From Actinomadura_C sp036008685 (lineage in GTDB: Bacteria > Actinomycetota > Actinomycetes > Streptosporangiales > Streptosporangiaceae): a stretch of 64,000 nucleotides of DNA. Shown here piece after piece: positions 22,897 through 31,136 of this stretch (positions are counted from its first letter, which is position 1; each line of letters opens with the position of its first letter). The position numbers and the translations under genes are program-made. Below the pieces are notes generated by a model that did not search any database, was not told the origin of the DNA, and saw nothing but the letters and a program-made list of their open reading frames with translations. The stretch covers positions 1 through 64,000 of the forward strand of contig DASYNF010000288.1 in assembly GCA_036008685.1 (NCBI GenBank). Reading direction: 5' to 3'.

Positions 22897-23568
22897 TCAC
22901 TCCTGGTCCAGTCCCTTTTCGATGGCGTAGCGCACCAGCTGGACCCGGTTGTGCAGCTGTAGCTTGTTGAGGGTGTTCTGCACGTGGTTCTGCACGGTGC
23001 GGTGCGACAGCACGAGACGCTGGGCGATCTGCTTGTACGTCAGGCCCTTGGCGACCAGGCGCAGTACCTCGGTCTCGCGCTCGGTGAGCCGGGGCGTGTC
23101 CTCTTCATCGCGTCGGGGCTCCGAGGCCAGGCGGCGATACTCCCCCAGCACGAGACCGGCCAATCCGGGGGTGAAGACGGCGTCGCCGACCGCGGTCCGG
23201 CGCACGGCGTCCAGGAACTCCTCCCGGCCGGCCGACTTGATCAGATAGCCGGTCGCGCCCGCCTTGACCGCGCCGAGGACGTCCTCCTGTTCCCCGCTCG
23301 CCGAGAGCACGAGCACCCGTACGGACGGATCGGCCTCGACCAGCCGCTTCGTCACCTCGACCCCGCTGATGTCGGGGAGCTGCAGATCCACGACCGCGAT
23401 ATGTGGCCGCACGGCCCCCGCCACCCGGACCGCGGTCCTGCCCTCGCCGGCGGTGGCGACGACGTCGTATCCGGCCTCGGTGAGGTCGCGGGCCACGGCG
23501 TCCCGCCACATCGGATGGTCGTCGACCACCATGACCCTCAGGGGAACATCGCTCACAACCGACACCAT
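22897..23568 (-). CDS. macR: NarL/LuxR-type response regulator (MacR-like)
   Basis: This protein of about 223 aa has a receiver domain with the acidic pair in VVDDHP, phospho-acceptor Asp in HIAVVDLQLPD, and Lys in GYLIKSAG. The C-terminal LuxR helix-turn-helix is LTERETEVLRLVAKGLTYKQIAQRL with SHRTVQNHVQNTLNKL. The sensor kinase gene lies 82 bases upstream on the same strand, giving a standard pair. Position next to pfkA and kinase type match MacRS (SCO2120/2121) of S. coelicolor, which controls secreted and morphogenesis-related genes. GTG 23574 and GTG 23556 are alternative starts. I found no MacR box in the window. Confidence 0.88.
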   Translation of the reverse strand: MVSVVSDVPLRVMVVDDHPMWRDAVARDLTEAGYDVVATAGEGRTAVRVAGAVRPHIAVVDLQLPDISGVEVTKRLVEADPSVRVLVLSASGEQEDVLGAVKAGATGYLIKSAGREEFLDAVRRTAVGDAVFTPGLAGLVLGEYRRLASEPRRDEEDTPRLTERETEVLRLVAKGLTYKQIAQRLVLSHRTVQNHVQNTLNKLQLHNRVQLVRYAIEKGLDQE

Positions 23569-23650
23569 AACCACCCGGAACGGCCCGGCCGGGCCACATC
23601 ACCGGAGATCGCGGGCCCATCGTCACCCGGCCCGGCCGAGCGTCCGGTGC

Positions 23651-24787
23651 TCAGGCCGCGGGGACCGGTACCGACATCTCGATCTCGGTACCCCCCTCCG
23701 GCGCCGAGACCACGGAGACCGTGCCTCCCAGGTCGCGGATACGGCCGCGGATGGACTGGGCGACCCCCAGCCGGCCGTCCGCCTCGGCGGCCGCGAGCCG
23801 GTCCGCCGACATGCCCGGTCCCTCATCCCGCACGCTCACGGTCACACCGTCCTCGCCGGTCTCAAGGAGCACCCACGCCCTGACTCCGTCGCCGCAGTGA
23901 CGTCGTACGTTGTCGAGCGCGGCCACCACGGCCGCCTCGATCTCGCGCGCCGTCCGCATCGGCAGCCGGACGGCCGAGGCCGGGGTGGACACGGTCACCG
24001 TCATCGACGCGTGCGCCGTGAGCAGCGTCCGCAGGTCGGCCTCCGCGTCCACGGCCAGGGCCGTGATCCCGCCGTGCGAGCGCATCAGCGCCCGGAGCGC
24101 CGCCTCCTGCTCGCCCGCCAGCCGGCCGAGCTCGGCGGCCTCGCCGCCCAGTTCACTGCCGCGCCGTTGCACCAGGGCCAGCACCTGGAGCACGGAGTCA
24201 TGGATCCGCCGCGCCAGCCGTTCCCGCTCCCGGGTCGCGGCCTCCAGTTCGATCGCCCGGGCCAGCCGGGCCTCGGCGTCGATGGCCAGCTTGGCGCCGT
24301 GGCCGACGACGACGCCGGCGAGGAAGACCAGCACGATCCCGTTGCCGGTGGCCTGTGTCAGGACCAAGCCCCCGCCGGCGATCCGGTGGACGCCGAGGCC
24401 GGCCGCCGCGATGACGAACGCCGCGACGGCACCGCCCCGTTTACCGCCCGAGATCGCCCAGGCCAGCACGGCGCCGGCGACCCAGGCCATGGGCAGGGTC
24501 GGCTTGCCGGCATTGATCCGATCGAAGGTCTCCACCCAGGCGGTGGCCAGCAGACAGCCCGCCGCGACGAGGAGGTCGGTGGTGAGCAACCGCCACCGGC
24601 GGCGGGCCGGGTCGGCGAACGTGTAGACGGCGTATCCGGTCCAGAGGGCCATCACCCCCAGCACGAACCACCCGCCGAGCGGATGGCGATAGTGCGGGAA
24701 ACTACGGGCCAGGAGCGCGGCCGCGTAGCCGAGGGAGGCCACCCGGAAGACGGCGACCGCCCGCCACAGCGGGACCTCGAAGCCCAC
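23651..24787 (-). CDS. macS: Sensor histidine kinase (MacS-like)
   Basis: In this 378-aa protein about five to six hydrophobic segments fill residues 10-175, starting with the PLWRAVAVFRVASLGYAA stretch typical of MacS-type N-termini. A HisKA_3 region with the phosphorylated His in RIHDSVLQVLALV follows, then an HATPase domain (AALDNVRRH, VRDEGPGM, GRLGVAQSI). There is no extracytoplasmic sensor loop of note, so it probably senses within the membrane. It is paired with the response regulator downstream. The acyltransferase gene upstream ends 6 bases before this start, so the three may share a transcript. Confidence 0.9.
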   Translation of the reverse strand: MGFEVPLWRAVAVFRVASLGYAAALLARSFPHYRHPLGGWFVLGVMALWTGYAVYTFADPARRRWRLLTTDLLVAAGCLLATAWVETFDRINAGKPTLPMAWVAGAVLAWAISGGKRGGAVAAFVIAAAGLGVHRIAGGGLVLTQATGNGIVLVFLAGVVVGHGAKLAIDAEARLARAIELEAATRERERLARRIHDSVLQVLALVQRRGSELGGEAAELGRLAGEQEAALRALMRSHGGITALAVDAEADLRTLLTAHASMTVTVSTPASAVRLPMRTAREIEAAVVAALDNVRRHCGDGVRAWVLLETGEDGVTVSVRDEGPGMSADRLAAAEADGRLGVAQSIRGRIRDLGGTVSVVSAPEGGTEIEMSVPVPAA

Positions 24788-24792
24788 GGGCG

Positions 24793-25674
24793 TCAGCCCT
24801 CGCGGCCGGTGGCCTTGCCCTCGTCCTGGCCGGCCTCGTCGTCGCGTGCCTGGGACGTGCCGGGAGCCGTGCCGTCGTCTCGGCCCGTGTCCGGGCGCCG
24901 GTCCGCGTCGTCATCCTCGTCGAGGCCGTAGACGTCGTCGAGGTCGTCGATGTGGACGTTCGCCAGGCGACGGGATCCGGCCTCATCGGTGCTCTCGCGC
25001 TTGAGGTCGGCCTTGACGTCGGCGGCGTACCGGTCGACGTACTCCTGCCCGGACAGCCCGCGGATCGCCTGCATGACCTCGTCCGTCACGATCCGGAGGA
25101 CCTCCCGGTCGTCGGCCTTGCCGTAGTAGCGGGAGAAGTCGAGCGGTGTGCCGAAGCGCACACCCGGGCGGACGTTCAGCCGCGGCCGCGTCTGACCGGA
25201 CGGCATGAGCTCGAACGTGTTGATCATCGCCATGGGGATGACCGGCGCTCGCGCCTCGAGCGCCAACCGGGCCACGCCGGTCTTGCCCCGGTAGAGCCTG
25301 CCGTCCGGGGCCCGCGTGCCCTCGGGGTAGATGCCGAGGAGCCTGCCCTCTCCGAGGACCCGCAGGCCGGTGCGCAGCGCCTCCTCGCTCGCTCCGCCCC
25401 CGGTGCGGTCGATCGGGATGACGCCGACCCCGCTGAAGAAAACCCTGCTGGCCAGGCCTTTGATCCCCTTCCCGGTGAAATACTCGCGCTTGCCGAGGAA
25501 CACGATCGGCCGTCGCAGCGGCAGCGGGCCGAAGAAATGGTCGGCGAACGAGAGATGGTTGCTCGCGATGATGGCGGGCCCGGTGCGGGGGACGTTCTTC
25601 TTGCCCTCGTTGCGAGGACGCCATACCACCGTGAGGATGGGCCCCAAGATGGCCTTGACCACCCACCAGAACAT
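24793..25674 (-). CDS. 1-acyl-glycerol-3-phosphate acyltransferase (PlsC-like) with acidic tail
   Basis: This 293-aa protein has the acyltransferase box NHLSFADHFF (HX4D) near residue 44 and the substrate motif YPEGTRAPDG near 125. It most likely adds the second acyl chain in phospholipid synthesis, or acylates a related lipid. An N-terminal hydrophobic helix (MFWWVVKAILGPILTVVW) anchors it. The last ~60 residues are a disordered Asp/Glu/Arg-rich tail not seen in the core family. AAGGG lies about 8 nt before ATG 25674. It precedes macS by 5 bases. M. tuberculosis has a similar enzyme at the matching place (Rv2182c), in a region of mannolipid genes. Confidence 0.88.
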   Translation of the reverse strand: MFWWVVKAILGPILTVVWRPRNEGKKNVPRTGPAIIASNHLSFADHFFGPLPLRRPIVFLGKREYFTGKGIKGLASRVFFSGVGVIPIDRTGGGASEEALRTGLRVLGEGRLLGIYPEGTRAPDGRLYRGKTGVARLALEARAPVIPMAMINTFELMPSGQTRPRLNVRPGVRFGTPLDFSRYYGKADDREVLRIVTDEVMQAIRGLSGQEYVDRYAADVKADLKRESTDEAGSRRLANVHIDDLDDVYGLDEDDDADRRPDTGRDDGTAPGTSQARDDEAGQDEGKATGREG

Positions 25675-25885
25675 GCCGCCGCCCTTCTGAAACACACTTT
25701 CGACATCCCGCCGAACCGGAGATGATTGGACATCCTGCCATCCCGTGCCCAGGTCGCCCACACCTTTGGTGTCTCGGCGCACCACATAGGGCGGTTCGGG
25801 TCGTAGGCTCGTCTCAGAAATGCCTGTCGAGGGGAGCGAGTGCTGTCATGGCGCTGAGGCCGGGGCCGTCGAGGGAGCGAAAGCC

Positions 25886-26707
25886 GTGAACCGTCGGGGC
25901 AACGGGTTGTCCGCGCAGACCTACGCACCACTGATCGACCTCGCCGGGGAGCTCGCGGACGCGATGCTGGTCGCACTCCGGGAGGCGGGGGTGGCCGCCT
26001 ATGCCTCTTCGCCCGAGCCGGAGGCGGAACCGGAGGCCGGAGGCCGGCCCACAGCCGAGGATCCCCTCGACAGAGTCTATGTCGACACGTCCATGAGGCC
26101 GGCCGCGGAGCGGGTGCTCCGGGCACAGCTCGAACGGCTTCGGGAGCAGTCCGCGCCGGGACCAGGAGCGGCCGGAGGCCCGGCGGAGGCCGAGCCCGGC
26201 CCGGCCAGGGAGACTCTGCCCGACACCGCCGAACACGATGACGACGCGATCTGGGCCGATCTGGTCGCGGCCTTCGAGGCGGCTCCCCAGGACGGCCCCA
26301 ACCCCTGGCCTGACCAGGAGAACCTCGATGAGACCGGGGATGACCGGACGGCCGGTGAGGGACGCGATCGGACGGGCCGGCTGCCGACGGTACGGATGAT
26401 CGAGCCTGTGGACGCCTCGGGTCACCAGGACGCCGCCGACGCCGCGGAGGCCGAGGACGCCGCGGACGAGGATCGCTACATCCCGCCGCCGCCACCGCCG
26501 CTGCCGAGAGGCGACAGCGTCACCCGCGGCGCCTGGGCGGCCCTGCTCGGCGGGCCCCTCTATCTGCTCCTGACCGTGTTCCTCGGCTGGGAGGTCCCCG
26601 GCTGGGCGGCCTTCCTCTCCGTCGCCGCGTTCATCGGCGGGTTCGTGACCCTGGTCCTGCGGATGGGCGACGAACCGCGCGGGCCCGACGACGGCGCGGT
26701 CGTCTGA
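25886..26707 (+). CDS. Uncharacterised acidic protein with a C-terminal membrane hairpin
   Basis: The protein of 273 aa has three parts. The N-terminal ~45 residues form a small domain (LSAQTYAPLIDLAGELADAML and LREAGVAAYAS). About 150 residues are disordered and rich in Ala, Glu, Asp and Pro. Two C-terminal helices follow (GAWAALLGGPLYLLLTVFLGW and WAAFLSVAAFIGGFVTLVLRM). A PPPPPPLPRGD stretch precedes the first helix. GAGGGAG lies 10-15 nt before the GTG start. Similar proteins seem to occur at the same place in other actinomycetes, but I cannot name a function. It diverges from the acyltransferase gene. Confidence 0.7.
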   Translation: MNRRGNGLSAQTYAPLIDLAGELADAMLVALREAGVAAYASSPEPEAEPEAGGRPTAEDPLDRVYVDTSMRPAAERVLRAQLERLREQSAPGPGAAGGPAEAEPGPARETLPDTAEHDDDAIWADLVAAFEAAPQDGPNPWPDQENLDETGDDRTAGEGRDRTGRLPTVRMIEPVDASGHQDAADAAEAEDAADEDRYIPPPPPPLPRGDSVTRGAWAALLGGPLYLLLTVFLGWEVPGWAAFLSVAAFIGGFVTLVLRMGDEPRGPDDGAVV

Positions 26708-26740
26708 CGGGGGGACCTCACCGCCTGGATCCGCGGTAGC

Positions 26741-26820
26741 GCAGGCCTGAGGGCGCTGGACCCATGACCCGGGCCTGACGGCGGGCTCCGGACCCATGAC
26801 GCAGGCCTGACGGCGGGGCT
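26741..26820. repeat. Imperfect tandem repeat, about 2.5 copies of ~30 bp
   Basis: The unit containing GGCCTGACGGCGGG and GGACCCATGAC recurs at 26741-26769, 26770-26800 and, in part, 26801-26820. It lies between convergent genes and has no obvious coding or terminator role. Confidence 0.7.
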
Positions 26821-26863
26821 CCCGCCCGCCGTGCCATCCGGAGCGGTCCGCGGGAGACGGGGG

Positions 26864-27568
26864 CTATGGCCGGAAGGCCAGCTCCGCGACTACGGGCCGA
26901 TGGTCGGTCGCCTGGACATAGTGGCGGCCGAGATACGGGCCGGCCGGCACCCCGCACCCGATGACGTCGATCCGCGGGTCGGCGAACACCGCGTCGATGC
27001 GATGCCGGGGCCGGGCCGCGGTGAAGGTCTCTCCGGCGCCCGAGGGAGCGATGACGTAGGCGTCCCGGAAGGTCCGGCAGAGCAGTTCCCAGGCGGGGCC
27101 TCCGGGGGCCTCGTTCATGTCCCCGGCCAGGACCACCGGCGCGCCGTATCGCTCCCGCGCCCGGCCGAGCAGCCCGATCACCTCGGCGGCGTGGACCCGC
27201 CGGGCCGCGGGAGCGAGATCGAGATGAGTGCTGGCCACGATGAGCCGGGCACCCTCCAGTTCGGTCACCACTATCGCCAGGGCACGCCGATGGAGCTTCG
27301 GCACCCTGGTCAGCAGGTGGTATTCGCGATGCAGCACCCTGGCGCGGGCTCCGGCCAGCACGGCGAGGCCGGCGGCACGTCCCCCGGCGGCGACCTCCAG
27401 GTCACAACGCCGGGCGAACCTCCGCCGCCTCGTCCGCCACAGGGCGAACCGCGGCGCCTCCTGGAGACACACCAGGTCGGGCCGGCACCCACGGACGACC
27501 CGTACCAGCGCGTCCGTGTCGTCGCGCAGTGACCTGACGTTATAGCTCAGCAGCCGGACGGCCGGCAC
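26864..27568 (-). CDS. Endonuclease/exonuclease/phosphatase-family hydrolase
   Basis: This cytoplasmic 234-aa protein has the EEP fold: LLSYNVRSL (residues 6-14, metal-binding Asn), QEAP near 36, STHLDL near 118, GDMNE near 145 and a C-terminal TDHRPV with the catalytic His. These residues cut phosphodiester bonds in nucleic acid, phosphoinositide or sphingolipid substrates, and which one cannot be told. There is no signal peptide. It is encoded just downstream of glucokinase (15-base gap) and may share its transcript. The start is GTG. Confidence 0.85.
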   Translation of the reverse strand: MPAVRLLSYNVRSLRDDTDALVRVVRGCRPDLVCLQEAPRFALWRTRRRRFARRCDLEVAAGGRAAGLAVLAGARARVLHREYHLLTRVPKLHRRALAIVVTELEGARLIVASTHLDLAPAARRVHAAEVIGLLGRARERYGAPVVLAGDMNEAPGGPAWELLCRTFRDAYVIAPSGAGETFTAARPRHRIDAVFADPRIDVIGCGVPAGPYLGRHYVQATDHRPVVAELAFRP

Positions 27569-27583
27569 CCGCGGCTCCCCGGA

Positions 27584-28528
27584 TCAGATGCACGCCAGGT
27601 CCGCGGCACCGACGATCCCCGCCGCGGAGCCGAGCTCGGCGATCCGCACCTCCGCGACCGCCCGGTGGCCCCGCCCCGTGAGCGCCGATTCGAAGGCCGT
27701 GCGGACGGGGTCGAGAAGCAGATCTCCCGCGTCGGAGAGCCCTCCTCCGATGATGAACACGCCGGGGTCGAGGATCGCGGTCAGGTCGGCGAGGCCCTGT
27801 CCGGTCCACGTCGCGATCGTCCGGAAGCACTCCAGCGCGGCGGGGTCCCCCTCCCGCGCGGCCTGCGTCACCTCGGGCCCGCTGATCCCCTCGGGCCTGC
27901 CGTTGCCGAGCTCGAGGAGCCGTCCGGCCATCGCCGGAGAGACGCGGGCCAGTTCCCGGGCCTCCGCCACCAGGGCGTTGCCGCTGGCGTACTGCTCCCA
28001 GCATCCCCGATTGCCGCACCCGCACCGGCGCCCGTCCGGCACGACCCTGAAGTGGCCGATCTCGCCGCCGATCCCGAAACGACCGCGGTAGAGACCTCCG
28101 TCGACGACGATGCCGCCGCCGATCCCCGTCCCGAGGGTCACGCAGACGAGGAACCGCTCACCGCGCCCGGCTCCGAACCTGGCCTCGCCCCAGGCCATGG
28201 CGTTGGCATCGTTTTCGACGACCACCGGGAGCTCGACGCGCCGCTCGACCTTCTCCCGGATGGGCTCGTCGCGCCAGGCCAGATTGGGCGCGAACTGCAC
28301 GGTGGCGCGGGTCTCGTCGACGAAGCCCGCCGCGCCCACACCAACCGCCTTGACCTCCTCGAACTTGCCCTTGAGGAGGTTGACCACCTCAACGATGACC
28401 TCCGCGGTCTCCTGGGGGTTGGTCGAGGGGGTGGGCCGTCGTACCTGCTCCAGGATCCGGCCATGGTCGTCGACCACGCCGGCGGCGACCTTGGTGCCAC
28501 CGACGTCCACACCGATGGTCAACGCCAT
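27584..28528 (-). CDS. glkA: ROK-family glucokinase
   Basis: This 314-aa enzyme phosphorylates glucose with ATP and is the central carbon-catabolite-control kinase in Streptomyces. The ATP site is IGVDVGGTKVAAG at residues 4-16. The sugar site has ENDANAMAWGEARFGAG and GTGIGGGIVVDG. The ROK zinc motif CGCGNRGCWEQYASG carries the three Cys ligands with an upstream His. ATG 28528 is chosen because AGGAGG lies 9 nt upstream. ATG 28537 would sit against the ribosome site. It lies in a run of minus-strand genes with a DUF5304-like protein and a SRPBCC protein upstream, as around SCO2126. Confidence 0.94.
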   Translation of the reverse strand: MALTIGVDVGGTKVAAGVVDDHGRILEQVRRPTPSTNPQETAEVIVEVVNLLKGKFEEVKAVGVGAAGFVDETRATVQFAPNLAWRDEPIREKVERRVELPVVVENDANAMAWGEARFGAGRGERFLVCVTLGTGIGGGIVVDGGLYRGRFGIGGEIGHFRVVPDGRRCGCGNRGCWEQYASGNALVAEARELARVSPAMAGRLLELGNGRPEGISGPEVTQAAREGDPAALECFRTIATWTGQGLADLTAILDPGVFIIGGGLSDAGDLLLDPVRTAFESALTGRGHRAVAEVRIAELGSAAGIVGAADLACI

Positions 28529-28591
28529 GAAACGCATCCTCCTGTTCGACTCCGGCGAGCGACCTGCCGCCGGTGGTTTCACATCGTGCCG

Positions 28592-28936
28592 TCAGCCGGC
28601 ATCGATGGGGTCATCGTCCGCGCCGGGGTGGCGCGGACGGGAACGGTCATAGGCCGCGACCGTCTCGCGCATGGCGGCGATCAGCGACTGTCCTGCGTCG
28701 ACCACGTGCGCGACCACGTCCGGGCCCGACGTGCGGGCCGCCGCGACGGTGCGGCAGATGGGGCAGTACTGGCATTCGGGCGCGCCGGTCGCGAAGTGCG
28801 ATCCGGCGTTCTCGTGCGTGACACGGCTCCACACGTCATCGTGGACGCGGGTCGGGCCGTCGTCGCGCACGCGGCGGCGCAGGGCCGCAAACAGCTTCAT
28901 GGCCTCGTCGAGGACATATCCGGGCTGTTCGGTCAT
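28592..28936 (-). CDS. Small conserved protein with a CxxCPxC motif (DUF5304-like)
   Basis: This 114-aa protein is mostly helical. Its core is HFATGAPECQYCPICRTVAAAR (about residues 53-74), whose three closely spaced Cys and nearby His could bind zinc. A long helix follows (VVAHVVDAGQSLIAAMRETVAAY) and then a polar Asp/Arg tail. I recall actinomycete relatives named DUF5304 but do not know their role. It sits between a SRPBCC protein (upstream) and glucokinase (downstream) on the same strand. ATG 28936 gives the usual start MTEQPGYV. Confidence 0.75.
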   Translation of the reverse strand: MTEQPGYVLDEAMKLFAALRRRVRDDGPTRVHDDVWSRVTHENAGSHFATGAPECQYCPICRTVAAARTSGPDVVAHVVDAGQSLIAAMRETVAAYDRSRPRHPGADDDPIDAG

Positions 28937-28998
28937 GGAAGCATCATCTACCTTGTGTCGGCGACAAACCGTATCCCTCGTGGGCACGAAGGCATCGC

Positions 28999-29433
28999 TC
29001 AGCGCTCAATGTGCCGCTTCAGTCCCTTGAGCGCGGAGTCAATGATCATTTTTTCGCCCTTGCGCTTGACCATGCCGATCATCGGGATCCTGGACTCCAC
29101 GGCGAGCTCATAGGTCACCTCGGTCCCGCCGTCGCGATCGGCCAGCAGGTAGGAACCGTGCAGCGACGTGACCACGGTGCCCTGTTCCACGAGCGTCCAG
29201 CGCACGGCGTCCTCACCGTCCCATTCGTAGGACAGTCCGATGGTGTCCTTGATGGGCCCCGCGTCGATGGTCATCCGGACCTTCTCGGGCCGCCCGTCGG
29301 TGCCGGTCTCGAGCACCTCGACGGCGCGGATGCCGCCGGCCCAGCCGGGATATCCCTCGAAATCGGCGATCACCGCGATGACCTCGCGCCGCCCTGCCTT
29401 GATCATGATGCTGGAACTCGTGCGATCCGCCAT
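28999..29433 (-). CDS. SRPBCC (START-like) ligand-binding protein
   Basis: This single-domain protein of 144 aa has the helix-grip fold of the polyketide-cyclase/dehydratase group. Key segments are EVIAVIADFEGYPGWAGGIRAVEVL (residues 18-42), DTIGLSYEW and WTLVEQGTVVTSLHGSYLL. It probably binds a hydrophobic ligand. No catalytic role is evident. The matching mycobacterial gene is Rv2185c (TB16.3), lying close to fadD15 as here. ATG 29433 is chosen because the domain begins directly after it. The longer frame upstream has no start with a good ribosome site. A T-rich stretch (29049-29055) lies within the gene end. Confidence 0.85.
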   Translation of the reverse strand: MADRTSSSIMIKAGRREVIAVIADFEGYPGWAGGIRAVEVLETGTDGRPEKVRMTIDAGPIKDTIGLSYEWDGEDAVRWTLVEQGTVVTSLHGSYLLADRDGGTEVTYELAVESRIPMIGMVKRKGEKMIIDSALKGLKRHIER

Positions 29434-29516
29434 CGACGCCTGCCCCTTCACCTCGTAGCGGCCCGCCGTACGCCCCTGGTGAGCCACGTGGAGCGTACCG
29501 CCAGAGGCCATTCTCC

Positions 29517-30284
29517 CTAAACCGTCAGGACGTACGGTGTCCCGCTCGCTCGGAAGTGGCCGACATTGACGCATTCGGTACGCCCGATGCGGACCCGCCG
29601 GGCGAGCGGCTGATGCACGTGCCCGAAGAGGACATAGCGCGGCTGGGTCCGGTGGATCAGGTCCAGGACCGCCTCGCTTCCCCGCTCGAACCGGCGGGCC
29701 ACCGTGTCATAGAGCAGATCGGGGACCGCCGGGGGGATGTGGCAGCAGAGGACGTCCACCTCTCCGACGGCCGCGACCTTCGCCGCGTAGACCTCGTCGT
29801 CGATCTCGTTGGGTGTCCGGTACCGGGTGCGCAGGCCGCCACCGACGAATCCGAAGCGCAGGCCGCCCAGTTCCACGACCTCGCCGTCGAGTACGCGGTG
29901 GCCCTCCCGTACGTAGTCCTTCCACAGCCGGGGGACGTCCACATTGCCGTAGGTGAGGTAGGTCGGGGCCGGCATGGCCTCGAACAACCGGGCGTACTGC
30001 CGCCGGACGGCGCGTTCGATGTGCGGCCGGGCTCCGCCCTCCAGCGAGTTCCACATCCGCTCGGAGAACAGCCGCGCCTCCTCGAACCGCTTCTGGGTCC
30101 GGAGCGTGATGAACCGGTCGGCGTTCCGCCGCCCGAAGAGCTCGGCGAAGATGCCCTGGCTGTGGTCGGCGTAATCGATGAACAGAATGAGGTCACCGAG
30201 GCAGACGAGCGCGTCCGCGCCGTCGGCGGCACGCGCGAGGGCCTCCACGCGGCCGTGCACGTCGCTCACCACATGGATCCGCAT
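29517..30284 (-). CDS. Calcineurin-like metallophosphoesterase
   Basis: This 255-aa phosphoesterase has the metal-binding set DVHGR (8-12), GDLILF near 31 (GD), GNVDV near 114 (GNxD/H), CCHIPP and FGHVHQPLARRV (GHxH). It likely hydrolyses a phosphomonoester or cyclic nucleotide. The substrate is unknown. No signal or membrane segment is seen. TAGTGT lies 6 nt before the ATG, giving a clear leaderless start. Its promoter is divergent from the Asp-rich secreted protein gene across a 360-base A/T-richer region. Confidence 0.87.
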   Translation of the reverse strand: MRIHVVSDVHGRVEALARAADGADALVCLGDLILFIDYADHSQGIFAELFGRRNADRFITLRTQKRFEEARLFSERMWNSLEGGARPHIERAVRRQYARLFEAMPAPTYLTYGNVDVPRLWKDYVREGHRVLDGEVVELGGLRFGFVGGGLRTRYRTPNEIDDEVYAAKVAAVGEVDVLCCHIPPAVPDLLYDTVARRFERGSEAVLDLIHRTQPRYVLFGHVHQPLARRVRIGRTECVNVGHFRASGTPYVLTV

Positions 30285-30644
30285 GCCCCAACACTAAGGG
30301 CTGTGAATCCGCGGCCCGGGCCCGTATCGCGGTCACCCAGGGGGCGCGGGCCCGGGCGGCGATGCGGGAATTAGCCCGTTATGTCGGCTTTATTGGGAAA
30401 TGAGGCTCGAATGAAGGGGGCGTATCTTCAGGACAGCGAAAGGGTCAAGCCGGACATCTAGCGGTTTGTCGGACTTAGTCCCCGGGGATGGTGTTAGTGG
30501 AACAAGTGGCAGAGAGTCAGGTAATAAGTACTTTGGTCCGGCAACCACAAATATGTGGCCGATTGTCGTCCCGATGTACCGGCTCCGCTGACACATATGT
30601 GATTCGAGCCGTTCAGGGCGCGAATTCTCCAGGGAGGTAATTCC
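30285..30644. other. Intergenic region with two related palindromes
   Basis: This 360-base stretch is richer in A/T than its surroundings. It holds two similar inverted repeats, CCACAAATATGTGG (30545-30558) and CACATATGTG (30592-30601), with centres 45 bases apart, and AAGTACTT near 30527. They look like operators for the Asp-rich protein gene, whose ribosome site is AGGGAGG (30632-30638). I see no further gene here. Confidence 0.5.
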
Positions 30645-30908
30645 ATGAGGATTTCGAGGCGCATGGCGACCGTCATCTGGACGTTGGCCTTCGCGGGCGT
30701 GGCGGCCACGACGACGGGGGCATCCGCCCAGGTCACGGTCATGGCCCCCGCGGTCACGCCGGCCATCCCCGCGCCCGCGCGTCCGATGTGGGGTGGCGGG
30801 GGGGATGGCGGAATGTTCTTGATCGACGACGATGACGATGACGACGACGGCGGATTCTTCCTCTTCGACGACGACGACGGCGGCGGCGGCGACTTCGGCG
30901 GATTCTGA
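30645..30908 (+). CDS. Small secreted Asp/Gly/Phe-rich protein
   Basis: This 87-aa protein has a clear Sec-type signal peptide (basic MRISRR, hydrophobic core, cleavage after about ASA-Q near residue 28). The mature half is a Pro/Ala linker, then alternating acidic and Gly/Phe blocks: an uninterrupted run of eight Asp, GGFFLFDDDDGGGG, ending DFGGF. Such acid runs often bind Ca2+ or other cations at the cell surface. Function here is unknown and I recognise no family. The ribosome site AGGGAGG is strong and a perfect 13-bp terminator follows, so it is its own transcription unit. The two palindromes upstream suggest tight control. The neighbouring cutC is convergent. Confidence 0.75.
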   Translation: MRISRRMATVIWTLAFAGVAATTTGASAQVTVMAPAVTPAIPAPARPMWGGGGDGGMFLIDDDDDDDDGGFFLFDDDDGGGGDFGGF

Positions 30909-30925
30909 CGAACGGGCCGAAAGCC

Positions 30926-30954
30926 GGGGTCCCGCGCCACAGGCGCGGGACCCC
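30926..30954 (+). terminator. Terminator of the Asp-rich protein gene
   Basis: GGGGTCCCGCGCC and its exact complement make a 13-bp stem with an ACA loop, 18 bases past the stop. Confidence 0.85.
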
Positions 30955-31136
30955 ACGGCCGATTCACCACAACGCGCCCTCACCACCGCGACTCTGTCCG
31001 GATGTGGCGGCCCGGACATAGGTGTCATGACCCGGCCGAATTCGTCCGCGGATCCGGCCGTGGAAGCGAGGGCCGGCGGTCTCCGGCACGGTCTCCGGCA
31101 ATGACCCGCCGGCGCCGGGGCATGCGCGTGGCAGGA

